DNA of 64,000 bases from Rhodococcus wratislaviensis. GTDB lineage: Bacteria; Actinomycetota; Actinomycetes; Mycobacteriales; Mycobacteriaceae. The notes below the pieces were generated by a model that had not been told where the DNA came from, searched no databases, and saw only the letters and a program-made list of their open reading frames with translations. This document shows positions 39,238 to 53,408 of this stretch, one piece after another. Position numbers and translations under genes: made by a program. The stretch is from the NCBI RefSeq assembly GCF_900455735.1, contig NZ_UAUI01000006.1, forward strand, positions 101,978 to 165,977, given 5' to 3'. Every line of letters starts with the position of its first letter. The first letter of the stretch is position 1.

Positions 39238-41385
39238 GTGTCGCCTCACATCGATTCGCACCCCGGCGAGATCTCGTCGCTCCCGCCGAGTCTGCGGCTG
39301 CCCGGATCACCGTTTCCGCTGGGAGCGAAAGTGCGTGGCACCGGAACGCAGTTCGCGGTTCACGCTCCCGACGCCGAGCTGGTACAGGTGTGCCTGATTT
39401 CCGAGGACGGCGACGAGACGCGGATCGATCTGGTTCAGCGGACGTACGGTATCTGGCACGGCATCGTCGAGGGTGTCGGCGCGGGCAGGCGCTACGGCTA
39501 CCGCGCGCACGGACGCTGGGACCCCGCTCGCGGCGTGCGCCTCAACCCCGCCAAGCTGCTTCTGGATCCGTGGGCGACCCGCATCACGGGAAAACTCGGC
39601 GACCACGACGCACTCGTCTCCCACGACGGCGACCCGTTCGGCGGCCCGTCACGCGTCGACAGCCTGGGCCACACACCGCTGTCGGTGGTCACGGCCGACC
39701 ACGCCCGCACGAGCGGACCGCGGATCGAAAGGCCGTGGGAGGAAACCGTTGTCTACGAACTTCACGTGGGATCGTTCACCGCACGGCACCCCGATGTGCC
39801 GCCGCAGTACCGCGGAACGTACCTGGGTCTCGCCGAACCCGCCGTCGTCGGCCATCTCGTCCGTCTCGGGGTGACCGCGGTCGAACTTCTTCCCGTTCAG
39901 GCGTTCGTCTCCGAGGCCACCGTGCGTTCCCGGGGCATGCGCAATCACTGGGGATACTCCACGGCAGCGTTCTTCGCCCCCCACCCGGGCTATGCGGTGG
40001 TGCCCGGTGAGGAGATCACCGAGTTCCACACGATGGTCGACGCGCTGCACGCCGCGGGGATCGAGGTCATTCTCGACGTGGTGTACAACCACACCTGTGA
40101 ACAGGGCGTCGACGGCATCAGCCTCAGCTGGCGCGGCCTCGACGCCCCCGGCTACTACCTCCTCGACTCCGACGGTCGCGACATCGATATCACCGGTTGC
40201 GGGAACACCGTCGACGCTCAGTCGCCCGTCGTCGTCCGGATGATCGGCGACAGCCTGCGCTACTGGGCGCACGAGATGGGGGTCGACGGCTTCCGGTTCG
40301 ACCTCGCGTCCGCTCTCGGCCGGCCCGGTGGCGGCCGATTCGATTCCCGCGCTTCGATCTTCTCCGCGATCACGGCGGATCCCGTTCTCTCCCGGTGCAA
40401 ACTGATCGCCGAACCGTGGGATGCCACGTCGGACGGATACCGGGTCGGGCACTTCGGCGTCCAGTGGTCGGAATGGAACGACAAGTACCGCAATACCGTT
40501 CGACGGTTCTGGAACGGCGGCACCGGGGTGCGCGATCTCGCCTCCCGGGTGGCGGGTTCCGAGGACGTGTTCGGAAACCGGCGGCCGTGGGCGTCCGTCA
40601 ATTTCGTGACCGCCCACGACGGGTTCACCGCCGCGGACCTCGTGTCGTACGTCCGCAAACACAACGAGGCCAACGGCGAGGACAACCGGGACGGCGCCGA
40701 TCACAACGACTCCGTCGACCACGGCGTCGAAGGCCCCACCGAGGATCCGTCGATCATCGAGGCACGGTCCCGGCACGTCCGCGCACTCCTGGCCACGCTC
40801 GCACTGTCGACGGGCACGCCGATGTTCACGGCCGGCGACGAATTCGGTCACACACTGGGCGGCAACAACAACGCGTACTGCGTCCCCGAGGACACCCCGC
40901 GTGAAGACTCCTGGCCGCTCGACTGGATCACCGGGGACACGACTCTCACCGCCTTCGTCACGCGCGCCCTCGACCTCCGACGCGCCTCCCCCGCCCTGCG
41001 CCAGCCGGAATTCTTCGAGGGCAGGCGCACACCTACCGGCCATCCCGACCTCGTGTGGTTCGGCGCCGACGGCGCGGAGATGGACGACCCCGCGTGGTAC
41101 GACGACTCGAGGCGCACCCTCCAGGCGTGGATCGACGGATCCGACATCCGCTCCCACACCGAGGACGGGCACCAGCTCACCGACGACAGCTGGCTCCTCG
41201 TCTTCCACTCGGGCGGACCCACCGTGATCACCCTCGGCCGTCCCGAATGGTTCTACGGGACGGTGCTCGCCGAATTCGACTCGGCGTCCCCCGACGGCGC
41301 ACCGCCGCCGGGCGGCCCGATCACCGGAGACTCCACGATCGCACTGTCCGGTCCGACGCTGCTCGTCTTCCGTGCGGTCGGGTAA
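39238..41385 (+). CDS. glgX: Glycogen debranching enzyme (GlgX/TreX type)
   Basis: 715-aa GH13 isoamylase. N-terminal CBM48 (GSPFPLGAKVRGTGTQFAVH), then the catalytic barrel: DVVYNHTCE, nucleophile Asp in GVDGFRFDLASALG, acid Glu in KLIAEPWDATSDGY, and NFVTAHDGFT. It removes alpha-1,6 branches from glycogen or maltodextrin. It may be functionally linked with the GH57/GT4 genes 8 kb upstream. GTG at 39238 follows a weak CAGGAT -10 by 7 nt. The last 133 nt overlap the convergent membrane-protein gene. Confidence 0.93.
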   Translation: MSPHIDSHPGEISSLPPSLRLPGSPFPLGAKVRGTGTQFAVHAPDAELVQVCLISEDGDETRIDLVQRTYGIWHGIVEGVGAGRRYGYRAHGRWDPARGVRLNPAKLLLDPWATRITGKLGDHDALVSHDGDPFGGPSRVDSLGHTPLSVVTADHARTSGPRIERPWEETVVYELHVGSFTARHPDVPPQYRGTYLGLAEPAVVGHLVRLGVTAVELLPVQAFVSEATVRSRGMRNHWGYSTAAFFAPHPGYAVVPGEEITEFHTMVDALHAAGIEVILDVVYNHTCEQGVDGISLSWRGLDAPGYYLLDSDGRDIDITGCGNTVDAQSPVVVRMIGDSLRYWAHEMGVDGFRFDLASALGRPGGGRFDSRASIFSAITADPVLSRCKLIAEPWDATSDGYRVGHFGVQWSEWNDKYRNTVRRFWNGGTGVRDLASRVAGSEDVFGNRRPWASVNFVTAHDGFTAADLVSYVRKHNEANGEDNRDGADHNDSVDHGVEGPTEDPSIIEARSRHVRALLATLALSTGTPMFTAGDEFGHTLGGNNNAYCVPEDTPREDSWPLDWITGDTTLTAFVTRALDLRRASPALRQPEFFEGRRTPTGHPDLVWFGADGAEMDDPAWYDDSRRTLQAWIDGSDIRSHTEDGHQLTDDSWLLVFHSGGPTVITLGRPEWFYGTVLAEFDSASPDGAPPPGGPITGDSTIALSGPTLLVFRAVG

Positions 41386-41954
41386 AGGCCGCCGAACCGC
41401 ATCATCAGCTGGATGAGCGGGCCGATGCCCAGCGCGTACACGACGGTGCCCACCCCGACGGTGCCGCCGAGCAACCAGCCGGTGGCCAGCACGGTCACCT
41501 CGATCGACGTGCGGATCACCCGCACCGACAGCCCGGTGCGGGCGACCAGACCGGTCATGAGACCGTCCCTCGGCCCGGGGCCCATCCCCGCACCGATGTA
41601 CAGCACGGTGGCGAGCGCGTTGAGGACCACGCCACCGAGCATCACCACGATCCGCACGACCAGGGACTCGGCGGGTTCGAGGAACGCGAGCGACGTGTCC
41701 ACCGACACGGCGATGACCACGACGTTGGCGATCGTGCCGAATCCCGGTTTCTGCCGGATCGGGATCCAGAGTGTGAGCACCACAACCCCGGTCAGTGCGG
41801 TCACCACACCGAAACTGAGTGGCGTGCGATCCGCGACCCCCTGATGGAACACGTCCCACGGGTCGAGACCGAGGCCGGCGGTGACCATCATGGCCATCGA
41901 GAAACCGTACAGCCACAGTCCGGCGAACAGAGCGATCAGGCGTCGAGCGAGCAT
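41253..41954 (-). CDS. YczE/YitT-like membrane protein
   Basis: 233 aa with about five hydrophobic segments from residue 5 to 185 (RLIALFAGLWLYGFSMAMMV, ANVVVIAVSVDTSLAF) and the family motif YIGAGMGPGPRDGLMTGL. The family (YczE/YyaS) has no firm function. The C-terminal tail of about 40 polar residues is encoded antisense to the end of glgX, so the gene seems to have read through into its neighbour. ATG at 41954 is chosen as the first Met before the first helix. Confidence 0.85.
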   Translation of the reverse strand: MLARRLIALFAGLWLYGFSMAMMVTAGLGLDPWDVFHQGVADRTPLSFGVVTALTGVVVLTLWIPIRQKPGFGTIANVVVIAVSVDTSLAFLEPAESLVVRIVVMLGGVVLNALATVLYIGAGMGPGPRDGLMTGLVARTGLSVRVIRTSIEVTVLATGWLLGGTVGVGTVVYALGIGPLIQLMMRFGGLYPTARKTSSVGPDSAIVESPVIGPPGGGAPSGDAESNSASTVP

Positions 41955-42037
41955 GACCGTCAGTGTTCCGGGGAAACCTGCCGCATCCCATAGCCACGAC
42001 GCAGGCACTGGACCGACGATGTCTCAGGCATCGATCT

Positions 42038-45929
<3,892 letters not shown>

Positions 45930-46125
45930 TGATCCTCCTGAATGCGCGTCCGTCCCCGGGCTGCGAGGCGAACGGTCTCTGGCTTGCGCTCATCGAATCG
46001 TAGACCGTGCCCTGAGCGGCCTCCGACTGGGTCCTACCCACTGTCGTACTTACCCGGACTCAGAGCAAATTGTGACTCATGCGACCTGCGGTTTGTCCCA
46101 CCGGGGAGTGCTCACTGTCACGCGG

Positions 46126-46183
46126 TCCGGCGTGTCGCACGCGACCGCTCGACACGGACCTACGGAGACTCCGACACGCCGGA
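46126..46183. repeat. Inverted repeat upstream of the IdeR-like box
   Basis: Arms TCCGGCGTGTCG (46126-46137) and CGACACGCCGGA (46172-46183) are perfectly complementary with a 34-nt loop. The 15-mer TCCGGCGTGTCGCAC at the left arm recurs at 53091-53105. Confidence 0.75.
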
Positions 46184-46193
46184 ACCCCGGTGC

Positions 46194-46212
46194 TAAGGTT
46201 TCGCTCACCTAA
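46194..46212 (+). promoter_or_regulatory. IdeR/DtxR-like iron box
   Basis: TAAGGTTTCGCTCACCTAA matches the 19-bp mycobacterial/corynebacterial consensus at 15 positions, with both AGGT and ACCTAA halves kept. It lies 20 nt before the siderophore-binding gene, a position for Fe-dependent repression. Confidence 0.7.
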
Positions 46213-46231
46213 CTTCGATCAGGAGCTCCAT

Positions 46232-47239
46232 GTGAACGTTCTTTCCCGACGCCGGGTAGTCGCCGGCGCGGTCGCACTAGCCGCTGCAGCCACCTTCTCG
46301 ATCACGTCCTGCTCCAGCAGCGACGACTCCGCCGCCGAGTCCGGCACCACGTCGTCGACCGGGCAGTTCCCCCGCACCGTCGACCACTTCCGCGGCAGCA
46401 CCGAGATCCCGGCCGCACCGCAGCGCATCGTGGCACTCGACAACAGCTTCACCGACGCCGTCCTCCTCCTCGAGGCGCCACTCGTCGGGTACGTCGACTA
46501 CCGCGAACCCGGCCTGCCCGACTACCTCGGCTCCTCGCGGGACGAGTTCGCGGCGGAAGCCGAGTCGGTGGGCAAGGTCAGCACCGCGAGCCTCGAACAG
46601 ATCGCCGCGCTGCAACCCGACCTGATCATCTCCGCCGAGGTGCGCGACGGAAAGAACTACGAGCAACTGTCCGCGATCGCGCCGACCATCTTCACGGAGA
46701 CGACCGGGCCCACGTGGAAGGACAACATCCGGCTCGTCGGCAAGGCACTGGGCAAGGAAGAACTCGCGGAGCAGAAGATCGGCGCCTACGAGGAGCGGGC
46801 CGCCGCCGTCGGCGCGGAGATCAACGACACGGCGTCGAATCCGGTGATCTCGGTCGTCCGGTTCGCGGGCGAGCCCACGGCACGCCTCTACCGCACCACC
46901 TCGTTCAGCGGGATCGTCCTCGCGGACGCCGGGCTCGCTCGTCCGCAGAGCCAGGGCCCCGATCCGGCCGATCCGGACAACATCATGCAAGCCATCAGCC
47001 CCGAGCTGATCAGCGAGGCGGAGGGCGACGCCATCTTCGTCAGCACCTGGCAGGACCCGGCGGGCAAGAGCGCCGAAGCGGCGAAGCCGTTCCTGGAGAG
47101 CCCGCTGTGGCAGACGCTGAAGGGACGCAAGGTCGACGTCGACGACGCCCGCTGGATGTCGCCGGTCAGCATCCAGGGCGCGCACCTCATCCTCGACGAC
47201 CTGTCGGACACGTTCGGGGTGGACAAGCACAGCGGCTAA
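46232..47239 (+). CDS. Iron-siderophore ABC transporter substrate-binding lipoprotein
   Basis: 335 aa. Signal sequence LSRRRVVAGAVALAAAATF with lipobox ITSC (Cys27); the SRRR start could be a Tat signal. The mature part is a FecB/FepB-like periplasmic-binding fold (PQRIVALDNSFTDAVLLLEA, LEQIAALQPDLIISAEVR, SPLWQTLKGRKV). It captures ferric siderophores for a permease not in this window. GTG at 46232 has AGGAG upstream. The IdeR-like box predicts induction under iron limitation. A second binding protein follows after 35 nt. Confidence 0.93.
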   Translation: MNVLSRRRVVAGAVALAAAATFSITSCSSSDDSAAESGTTSSTGQFPRTVDHFRGSTEIPAAPQRIVALDNSFTDAVLLLEAPLVGYVDYREPGLPDYLGSSRDEFAAEAESVGKVSTASLEQIAALQPDLIISAEVRDGKNYEQLSAIAPTIFTETTGPTWKDNIRLVGKALGKEELAEQKIGAYEERAAAVGAEINDTASNPVISVVRFAGEPTARLYRTTSFSGIVLADAGLARPQSQGPDPADPDNIMQAISPELISEAEGDAIFVSTWQDPAGKSAEAAKPFLESPLWQTLKGRKVDVDDARWMSPVSIQGAHLILDDLSDTFGVDKHSG

Positions 47240-47274
47240 CCTGAACGCGCCCGCACACACAGGAAGTCGCCGAA

Positions 47275-48342
47275 TTGTCCCCTCGTAGGTTTTCCGCCCG
47301 CCGCGCGTCCACCGGTCTCGTCGCCGCCGTCGCTGTGCTCGCAGTCGCCGGCTGCTCTCAACCGTCCGACGACGATCCCGCAGCGTCCATCGTCCGGACG
47401 ACCACGCAGATCGCCGGAGCGGGCGTGGTCGGCATCGAGCGTGACACCACGACCGCCTGCGCCGAGCCGGCCCCGGTCGACGCCGCACTCGCGGCCGGCT
47501 CGACCCACCGGGTGGTCCACACGAAGGGCGAGAGCGACGTTCCGTCCGATCCGCAGCGGATCGTGGTACTCGACAGCGCCGCGCTGGACGCGGTGTGCGC
47601 ACTCGGTCTATGGAAGAACGTCGTCGGCGCGGCGACCGTCGACGGGGACTCGCCTCAGCCCGGGTACCTCGGCACGGGCGTCTCCGAGATCCCCAGCGTC
47701 GGATCCGTCGACGCCCCGGACCTGAACAAGATCGCGCAGGCGGACCCGGACCTGATCCTCGGATCGAGTCCGGCGTCCGACCAGCTGTACGGCGCGCTCT
47801 CCCCCATCGCGCCCACCGTGTTCGTCGGCTCCGACCCCGTGTACTGGAAGGCCCAGTTCCTCCTCGCCGGCAACGCCCTGGGCCGGGCCGACGCGGCGAC
47901 GGCCGCGCTCGAGCAATACCAGCAGGACGCGAGGCAGCTCGGCGTCGACATCGATGCCGCGCAGACACAGGCGTCCGTCGTCCGATTCGACGCCGACAGC
48001 ATCGAGGTCGAGGGTCCGGCCACGTTTGCCGGCCAGGTCCTCACCGACGCCGGAGTGCGGCGGCCCGCCTATCAGAACCTCGACGGCGCAGTCACCGAAC
48101 CGATCTCCGAGTCCGACATCGACCAGGCCGAGGGCGACCTCATCTACGCCGTCCTGGACGGCGAGGAGGGCACCGCGCACGCGGAGGACGTGATGTCCGG
48201 TGAGGCGTGGGAAGACCTCGAGGCGGCCGCCGACAAGCGGGTCTTCGCCGTGGAGGGTGACGTGTGGGGCGGAAACGGTGTCGTCGCCGCACGCGCGATG
48301 CTCACCGACCTCAGGAACACGCTGAACGGTTACGTCGGCTAG
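47275..48342 (+). CDS. fecB: FecB-like siderophore-binding lipoprotein
   Basis: 355 aa. Lipobox LAVAGC (Cys27), then a FecB-type fold (STHRVVHTKGESDVPSDPQR, IVVLDSAALDAVCALGLW, LNKIAQADPDLILGSSPAS). Rv3044 FecB is the positional equivalent. It is in tandem with a related but diverged binding protein. TTG at 47275 is supported by AGGAAG 8 nt upstream. It overlaps neither neighbour; the Nudix gene starts 9 nt after the stop. Confidence 0.92.
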   Translation: MSPRRFSARRASTGLVAAVAVLAVAGCSQPSDDDPAASIVRTTTQIAGAGVVGIERDTTTACAEPAPVDAALAAGSTHRVVHTKGESDVPSDPQRIVVLDSAALDAVCALGLWKNVVGAATVDGDSPQPGYLGTGVSEIPSVGSVDAPDLNKIAQADPDLILGSSPASDQLYGALSPIAPTVFVGSDPVYWKAQFLLAGNALGRADAATAALEQYQQDARQLGVDIDAAQTQASVVRFDADSIEVEGPATFAGQVLTDAGVRRPAYQNLDGAVTEPISESDIDQAEGDLIYAVLDGEEGTAHAEDVMSGEAWEDLEAAADKRVFAVEGDVWGGNGVVAARAMLTDLRNTLNGYVG

Positions 48343-48350
48343 GAGGCCCG

Positions 48351-48824
48351 GTGCCCGTCCCCGAGTTCGTCACCGTTCTGCGCGGCCACGTCGGCACTGC
48401 GCCGCTGTGGCTGTCCGGGGTGAGCGTCGTGGTGCGCGACGCCGACGGCCGGGTGCTGCTGACCCGGCGCGTCGACAACGGCAAGTGGGCCGTCGTGTCC
48501 GGCATCCTCGAGCCCGGGGAGGAACCCGGACCCGCGGCGCTGCGTGAGGTGCGCGAGGAAACCGGCGTGGACGCGGAACTGGTCCGGATCACGAGCGTCG
48601 ACGTCACCGATCCAATCACCTACCCCAACGGCGACGTCGCACAGTATCTCGACGTGTGCTTCCTGGCGCGGTACGTCGGCGGGGAGGCCGCCGTGTCGGA
48701 CGACGAGAACCACGACGTCGCCTGGTTCTCCCCCGACGCTCTGCCGTCGGACCTCACCCCGTCGTCGCGACTGCGGCTCGACAAGGCGCTGCAGGACGAG
48801 CCCGAGGCCTGGTTCCGCCGCTGA
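48351..48824 (+). CDS. Nudix hydrolase (MutT type)
   Basis: 157 aa with a complete Nudix box GILEPGEEPGPAALREVREE TGV (G-x5-E-x7-REV-x-EE-x-G), preceded by VVRDADGRVLLTRRVDNGKW. Substrate unknown: NADH-pyrophosphatase-like or nucleotide sanitising are both possible. GTG at 48351 has AGGAGG, which overlaps the preceding stop codon, so it is likely cotranscribed with the fecB-like gene. Confidence 0.92.
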   Translation: MPVPEFVTVLRGHVGTAPLWLSGVSVVVRDADGRVLLTRRVDNGKWAVVSGILEPGEEPGPAALREVREETGVDAELVRITSVDVTDPITYPNGDVAQYLDVCFLARYVGGEAAVSDDENHDVAWFSPDALPSDLTPSSRLRLDKALQDEPEAWFRR

Positions 48825-48830
48825 ACGCAG

Positions 48831-48885
48831 TTCGCCCAATGTCACACCGGTGCAGTCGAACTGCACCGGTGTGACATTGGGCGAA
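48831..48885. terminator. Very long perfect hairpin between Nudix gene and nrdF
   Basis: Two 26-bp perfectly complementary arms (48831-48856, 48860-48885) with a 3-nt loop CGA, between convergent genes. The arm starts TTCGCCCAATGTCACACCGG. It serves both directions as a terminator. Confidence 0.92.
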
Positions 48886-48889
48886 AGGA

Positions 48890-49917
<1,028 letters not shown>

Positions 49918-49920
49918 GGG

Positions 49921-52107
49921 CTACAGCATGCAGCTGACGCAACCTTCGACCTCGGTACCCTCCAGAGCCATCTGACGCAGCCGGATGTAGTACAGCGTCT
50001 TGATGCCCTTGCGCCACGCGTAGATCTGCGCCTTGTTGATGTCGCGGGTGGTTGCGGTGTCCTTGAAGAACAGCGTCAGCGACAGCCCCTGGTCGACGTG
50101 CTGCGTCGCCGCGGCGTAGGTGTCGATGATCTTCTCGTACCCGATCTCGTAGGCATCCTGGTAGTACTCCAGGTTGTCGTTGGTCAAGTAGGGCGCCGGG
50201 TAATAGACGCGGCCGATCTTGCCTTCCTTGCGGATCTCGATCTTCGACGCCACCGGGTGAATGGAGCTTGTGGAATTGTTGATGTACGAGATCGATCCGG
50301 TCGGCGGCACCGCCTGCAGGTTCTGGTTGTAAATGCCGTGCTGCTGCACGGACGCCTTCAGCTCACGCCAGTCGTCCTGCGTCGGGATGTGCAGGCCCGC
50401 ATCGGCGAACAGCTGCCGCACCCGCTCCGTCTTCGGTTCCCACACCTGATCGGTGTACTTGTCGAAGTACTCACCCGAGGCGTACTTGGACTCCGGGAAG
50501 CCGGCGAAGTACGTGCCGCGCTCCTTGGCGATCTCGTTGGACGCCCGGATCGCGTGGAACACCACGGTGTAGAAGTAGATGTTCGTGAAATCGATGCCCT
50601 CGTCAGAGCCGTAGTGGATCCGCTCGCGTGCCAGGTATCCGTGCAGGTTCATCTGCCCGAGACCGATGGCGTGTCCCTCGTCGTTCGCCTTCTTGATCGA
50701 CGGGACCGAGTCGATGGAGGTCTGATCGGCGACGGCGGTCAACGCGCGGATCGAGGTCTCGATGGTCTGCGCGAAGTCCGGGGAGTCCATCGTCTTGGCG
50801 ATGTTGAGTGAACCCAGGTTGCAGGAGATGTCCTTGCCGATATGACTGTAGGACAGGTCGTCGTTGAACTCCGACGGCGTGGAAACCTGGAGGATCTCCG
50901 AGCACAGATTGGAGTGGGTGACCTTGCCCGCGATCGGGTTGGCACGGTTCACGGTGTCCTCGTACATGATGTACGGGTACCCGGACTCGAACTGCAGCTC
51001 GGCCACGGTCTGGAAGAACTCGCGTGCCTTGATCTTCGACTTGCGGATCCGCTTGTCGTCGACCATCTCGTAGTACTTCTCGGTGACGTTGATGTCCGCG
51101 AAGGGCACCCCGTAGATGCGCTCGACGTCGTACGGCGAGAAGAGGTACATGTCCTCGTTCTTCTTCGCCAGCTCGAACGTGATGTCGGGGATGACGACGC
51201 CCAACGACAGCGTCTTGATGCGGATCTTCTCGTCCGCGTTCTCGCGCTTGGTGTCGAGGAAGCGGTAGATGTCCGGGTGGTGCGCATGCAGATACACCGC
51301 GCCGGCGCCCTGACGCGCACCGAGCTGATTAGCGTACGAGAAGGAGTCCTCGAGCAGCTTCATGATCGGGATGACCCCGGAGCTCTGGTTCTCGATCTTC
51401 TTGATCGGGGCGCCGTGTTCGCGAACATTGCTGAGCAGCAACGCGACTCCGCCGCCGCGCTTGGACAGCTGCAAGGCGGAGTTGATGGAGCGGCCGATCG
51501 ACTCCATGTTGTCCTCGATGCGGAGCAGGAAGCAGGATACGGGCTCGCCGCGCTGCTTCTTGCCCGAGTTGAGGAACGTGGGGGTGGCGGGCTGGAAGCG
51601 GCCGGCGATGATCTCGTCGACGAGCTTGGTCGCCAGTTCCTCGTCGCCGGCGGCGAGCGTGAGCGCGACCATGCAGACGCGGTCCTCGAACCGCTCCAGG
51701 TAGCGCTTGCCGTCGAATGTCTTCAGCGTGTACGACGTGTAGTACTTGAATGCACCGAGGAAGGTGGGGAACCGGAACTTCTTCGAGTACGCGTGGTCGA
51801 TCAGCGACTTGACGAAGTTGCGCGTGTACTGGTCGAGGACCTCACGCTCGTAGTAGTTCTCCTTGACCAGGTAGTCCAGCTTCTCGTCCTGGTTGTGGAA
51901 GAAGACGGTGTTCTGGTTGACGTGCTGGAGGAAGTACTGGTTCGCGGCCTCGCGGTCCTTCTCGAACTGGATCTCGCCGTTGGGGCCGTACAGGTTCAGC
52001 ATCGCGTTCAACGCGTGGTAATCGAGTTCTCCCGAGGAGACGTCGGGTCGTGCCACAGCGCGTTCTACACTCCCAGCCGGGGCTGTGTCTGTGATTGTCG
52101 GTGCCAC
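49921..52107 (-). CDS. nrdE: Class Ib ribonucleotide reductase alpha subunit
   Basis: 728-aa catalytic subunit that reduces ribonucleoside diphosphates. Seen: [40 protein letters not shown] (first redox Cys), [36 protein letters not shown] (thiyl-radical Cys with flanking Asn and Glu), [18 protein letters not shown], and the C-terminal redox pair CVSCML (Cys723, Cys726). There is no ATP cone, as is normal for class Ib. GTG at 52107 overlaps nrdI by 43 nt; the sequence up to it resembles mycobacterial NrdE, so the overlap seems real. Confidence 0.97.
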   Translation of the reverse strand: MAPTITDTAPAGSVERAVARPDVSSGELDYHALNAMLNLYGPNGEIQFEKDREAANQYFLQHVNQNTVFFHNQDEKLDYLVKENYYEREVLDQYTRNFVKSLIDHAYSKKFRFPTFLGAFKYYTSYTLKTFDGKRYLERFEDRVCMVALTLAAGDEELATKLVDEIIAGRFQPATPTFLNSGKKQRGEPVSCFLLRIEDNMESIGRSINSALQLSKRGGGVALLLSNVREHGAPIKKIENQSSGVIPIMKLLEDSFSYANQLGARQGAGAVYLHAHHPDIYRFLDTKRENADEKIRIKTLSLGVVIPDITFELAKKNEDMYLFSPYDVERIYGVPFADINVTEKYYEMVDDKRIRKSKIKAREFFQTVAELQFESGYPYIMYEDTVNRANPIAGKVTHSNLCSEILQVSTPSEFNDDLSYSHIGKDISCNLGSLNIAKTMDSPDFAQTIETSIRALTAVADQTSIDSVPSIKKANDEGHAIGLGQMNLHGYLARERIHYGSDEGIDFTNIYFYTVVFHAIRASNEIAKERGTYFAGFPESKYASGEYFDKYTDQVWEPKTERVRQLFADAGLHIPTQDDWRELKASVQQHGIYNQNLQAVPPTGSISYINNSTSSIHPVASKIEIRKEGKIGRVYYPAPYLTNDNLEYYQDAYEIGYEKIIDTYAAATQHVDQGLSLTLFFKDTATTRDINKAQIYAWRKGIKTLYYIRLRQMALEGTEVEGCVSCML

Positions 52108-52523
52108 TGTTCACTCTCCATGAATTGTTCGAGCCCGTCCAGGACTGCTACTACGTCTTCGGCGGTACCCATGAGCTCGAAGCGGTACAAGTACGGAACC
52201 CTGCACTTCTGCGAAATCACGTTTCCGGCATAGCAATACGACTCGCCGAAGTTCGTATTGCCTGCAGCGATCACCCCACGGATGAGGGAGCGATTGTGCG
52301 TGTTGTTGAGGAATCTGATGACCTGCTTGGGCACGTAGCTCGTGTCCCGACCGGTCGCGGTGATCCCGCCCCCGTAGGTGGGCAGGATCAGGACGTACGG
52401 CTCATCGACCTCGAACGTGCCCGCGCGGTCGTGCAGCGGTATGCGCGTGGCCGGGACACCCAACTTCCGAACGAAGCGATGGGTATTCTCCGAGGCGCTG
52501 GAGAAGTACACCAGCGATGTCAT
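52065..52523 (-). CDS. nrdI: Flavodoxin-like NrdI
   Basis: 152-aa FMN protein that supplies superoxide/oxidant for assembling the Mn2-tyrosyl radical of NrdF. Seen: [39 protein letters not shown] and [19 protein letters not shown]. The C-terminal 14 residues are encoded in the overlap with nrdE. Confidence 0.95.
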   Translation of the reverse strand: MTSLVYFSSASENTHRFVRKLGVPATRIPLHDRAGTFEVDEPYVLILPTYGGGITATGRDTSYVPKQVIRFLNNTHNRSLIRGVIAAGNTNFGESYCYAGNVISQKCRVPYLYRFELMGTAEDVVAVLDGLEQFMESEQWHRQSQTQPRLGV

Positions 52524-52611
52524 CGGTTTCCACCATCTGGAGTAGTACTACCGTTTACTGCCGCCCGGGAATCGGATCGATCTCCGCCTCGGGCGGTGCG
52601 ATCGCCTCGCT

Positions 52612-52845
52612 TCAAGCAGCGTTTGCCGAGAGGGTCTTGATGCGGTCGGGGCGGAAGCCCGACCAGTGCTCGTCACCGGCCACGATCACGGGCGCCTGCA
52701 GGTATCCCAGTGCCATGACGTAGTCCCGGGCCTCGGGGTCTTCGGTGATGTCGACGACGGAGTATTCGATACCCGCCTTGTCGAGGGCCCGGTAGGTGGC
52801 ATTGCACTGAACGCAAGCGGGCTTGGTGTAGACGGTGATGCTCAT
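52612..52845 (-). CDS. nrdH: Glutaredoxin-like NrdH redoxin
   Basis: 77 aa, thioredoxin fold. Redox motif CVQC (Cys11, Cys14) after ITVYTKPA, and GYLQAPVIVAGDEHWSGFRP near the end. It passes electrons to NrdE. First gene of nrdHIEF; AAAGAGGGA lies before the ATG. The upstream region carries two NrdR-like boxes. Confidence 0.95.
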   Translation of the reverse strand: MSITVYTKPACVQCNATYRALDKAGIEYSVVDITEDPEARDYVMALGYLQAPVIVAGDEHWSGFRPDRIKTLSANAA

Positions 52846-53408
52846 GAAGTCCCTCTTTCCACTGCCGAATGGAGCTGACGAAGTGTGTGTTCAGCGCACT
52901 GAGACTTCCCCGGATCGAGATGGCGGTGACCCCCGATGGAGATGCTCACCGAGTCGGTTCTCGTTGTGGTCTCTCAGTGCTCAAGACACTACACCTAGTG
53001 GCCGACAGAAACACTCAACCCGAGATGTTGTGAGTCACATTGATGAAATTCCCAGGTCGTCATCCCGCCGACCATAAATTTCGTGCTCGCTCCGGCGTGT
53101 CGCACATCACATTTTCGGCGTGACGCGGAACACCCCTCGCATCGCGCTCGTGCACTGGAGGCTCCGGGAGCTTACGTCACCTCCGGAGACACGCCCGCAT
53201 CCGCGGTGCGGGCCCCGGGAGAGCACTGTCCGGACCGGCCGGAGACGACTCCGCCGGACCGTGGTGACACCCTTCGGGCGCCGTACTCGCCACATCCGGA
53301 GACGCCACTCCCCGACCGCTCGCGGCCGGGCACACAAGGGCGTCGCGGACGACGCTCGCCCGACGCTTGCCCACCGGTAGCTGCCGGCCCGCCCGGTACC
53401 TTGAGCGC
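52846..53408. other. Intergenic region between nrdH and the siderophore-interacting protein
   Basis: 563 nt between divergent genes. The nrdH side has two NrdR-like boxes (52986-53033). A 15-mer TCCGGCGTGTCGCAC at 53091-53105 is shared with 46126-46140. From 53110 to 53396 it is very GC-rich with open frames in several phases; none has a start signal or family resemblance, so I call no gene. The -10 of the next gene is at 53397-53402. Confidence 0.7.
52986..53033 (-). promoter_or_regulatory. Two NrdR-like boxes upstream of nrdHIEF
   Basis: Box 1 at 52986-53001 (ACACTACACCTAGTGG) fits 12 of 16 positions of the NrdR consensus acaCwAtATaTwGtgt; box 2 at 53018-53033 (ACCCGAGATGTTGTGA) fits 11. 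The starts are 32 bp apart, about three helical turns, as is usual for paired NrdR sites. Confidence 0.65.

Larger units (their letters stand above)
45930..46231. other. Intergenic region between ctaD and the siderophore-binding gene
   Basis: 302 nt between divergent genes. It holds a 12-bp inverted repeat with a 34-nt loop (46126-46183), an IdeR/DtxR-like box (46194-46212) and the AGGAG of the downstream gene (46221-46225). The ctaD side has no clear promoter that I can name. Confidence 0.7.

Noticed and set aside
39649..41997. 782-aa open frame on the minus strand
   Set aside because: Antisense to glgX, whose catalytic residues are intact.
53110..53396. Possible gene between nrdH and the siderophore-interacting protein
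   Set aside because: Several frames are open because of very high GC, but none has a start signal, motif or sensible composition.
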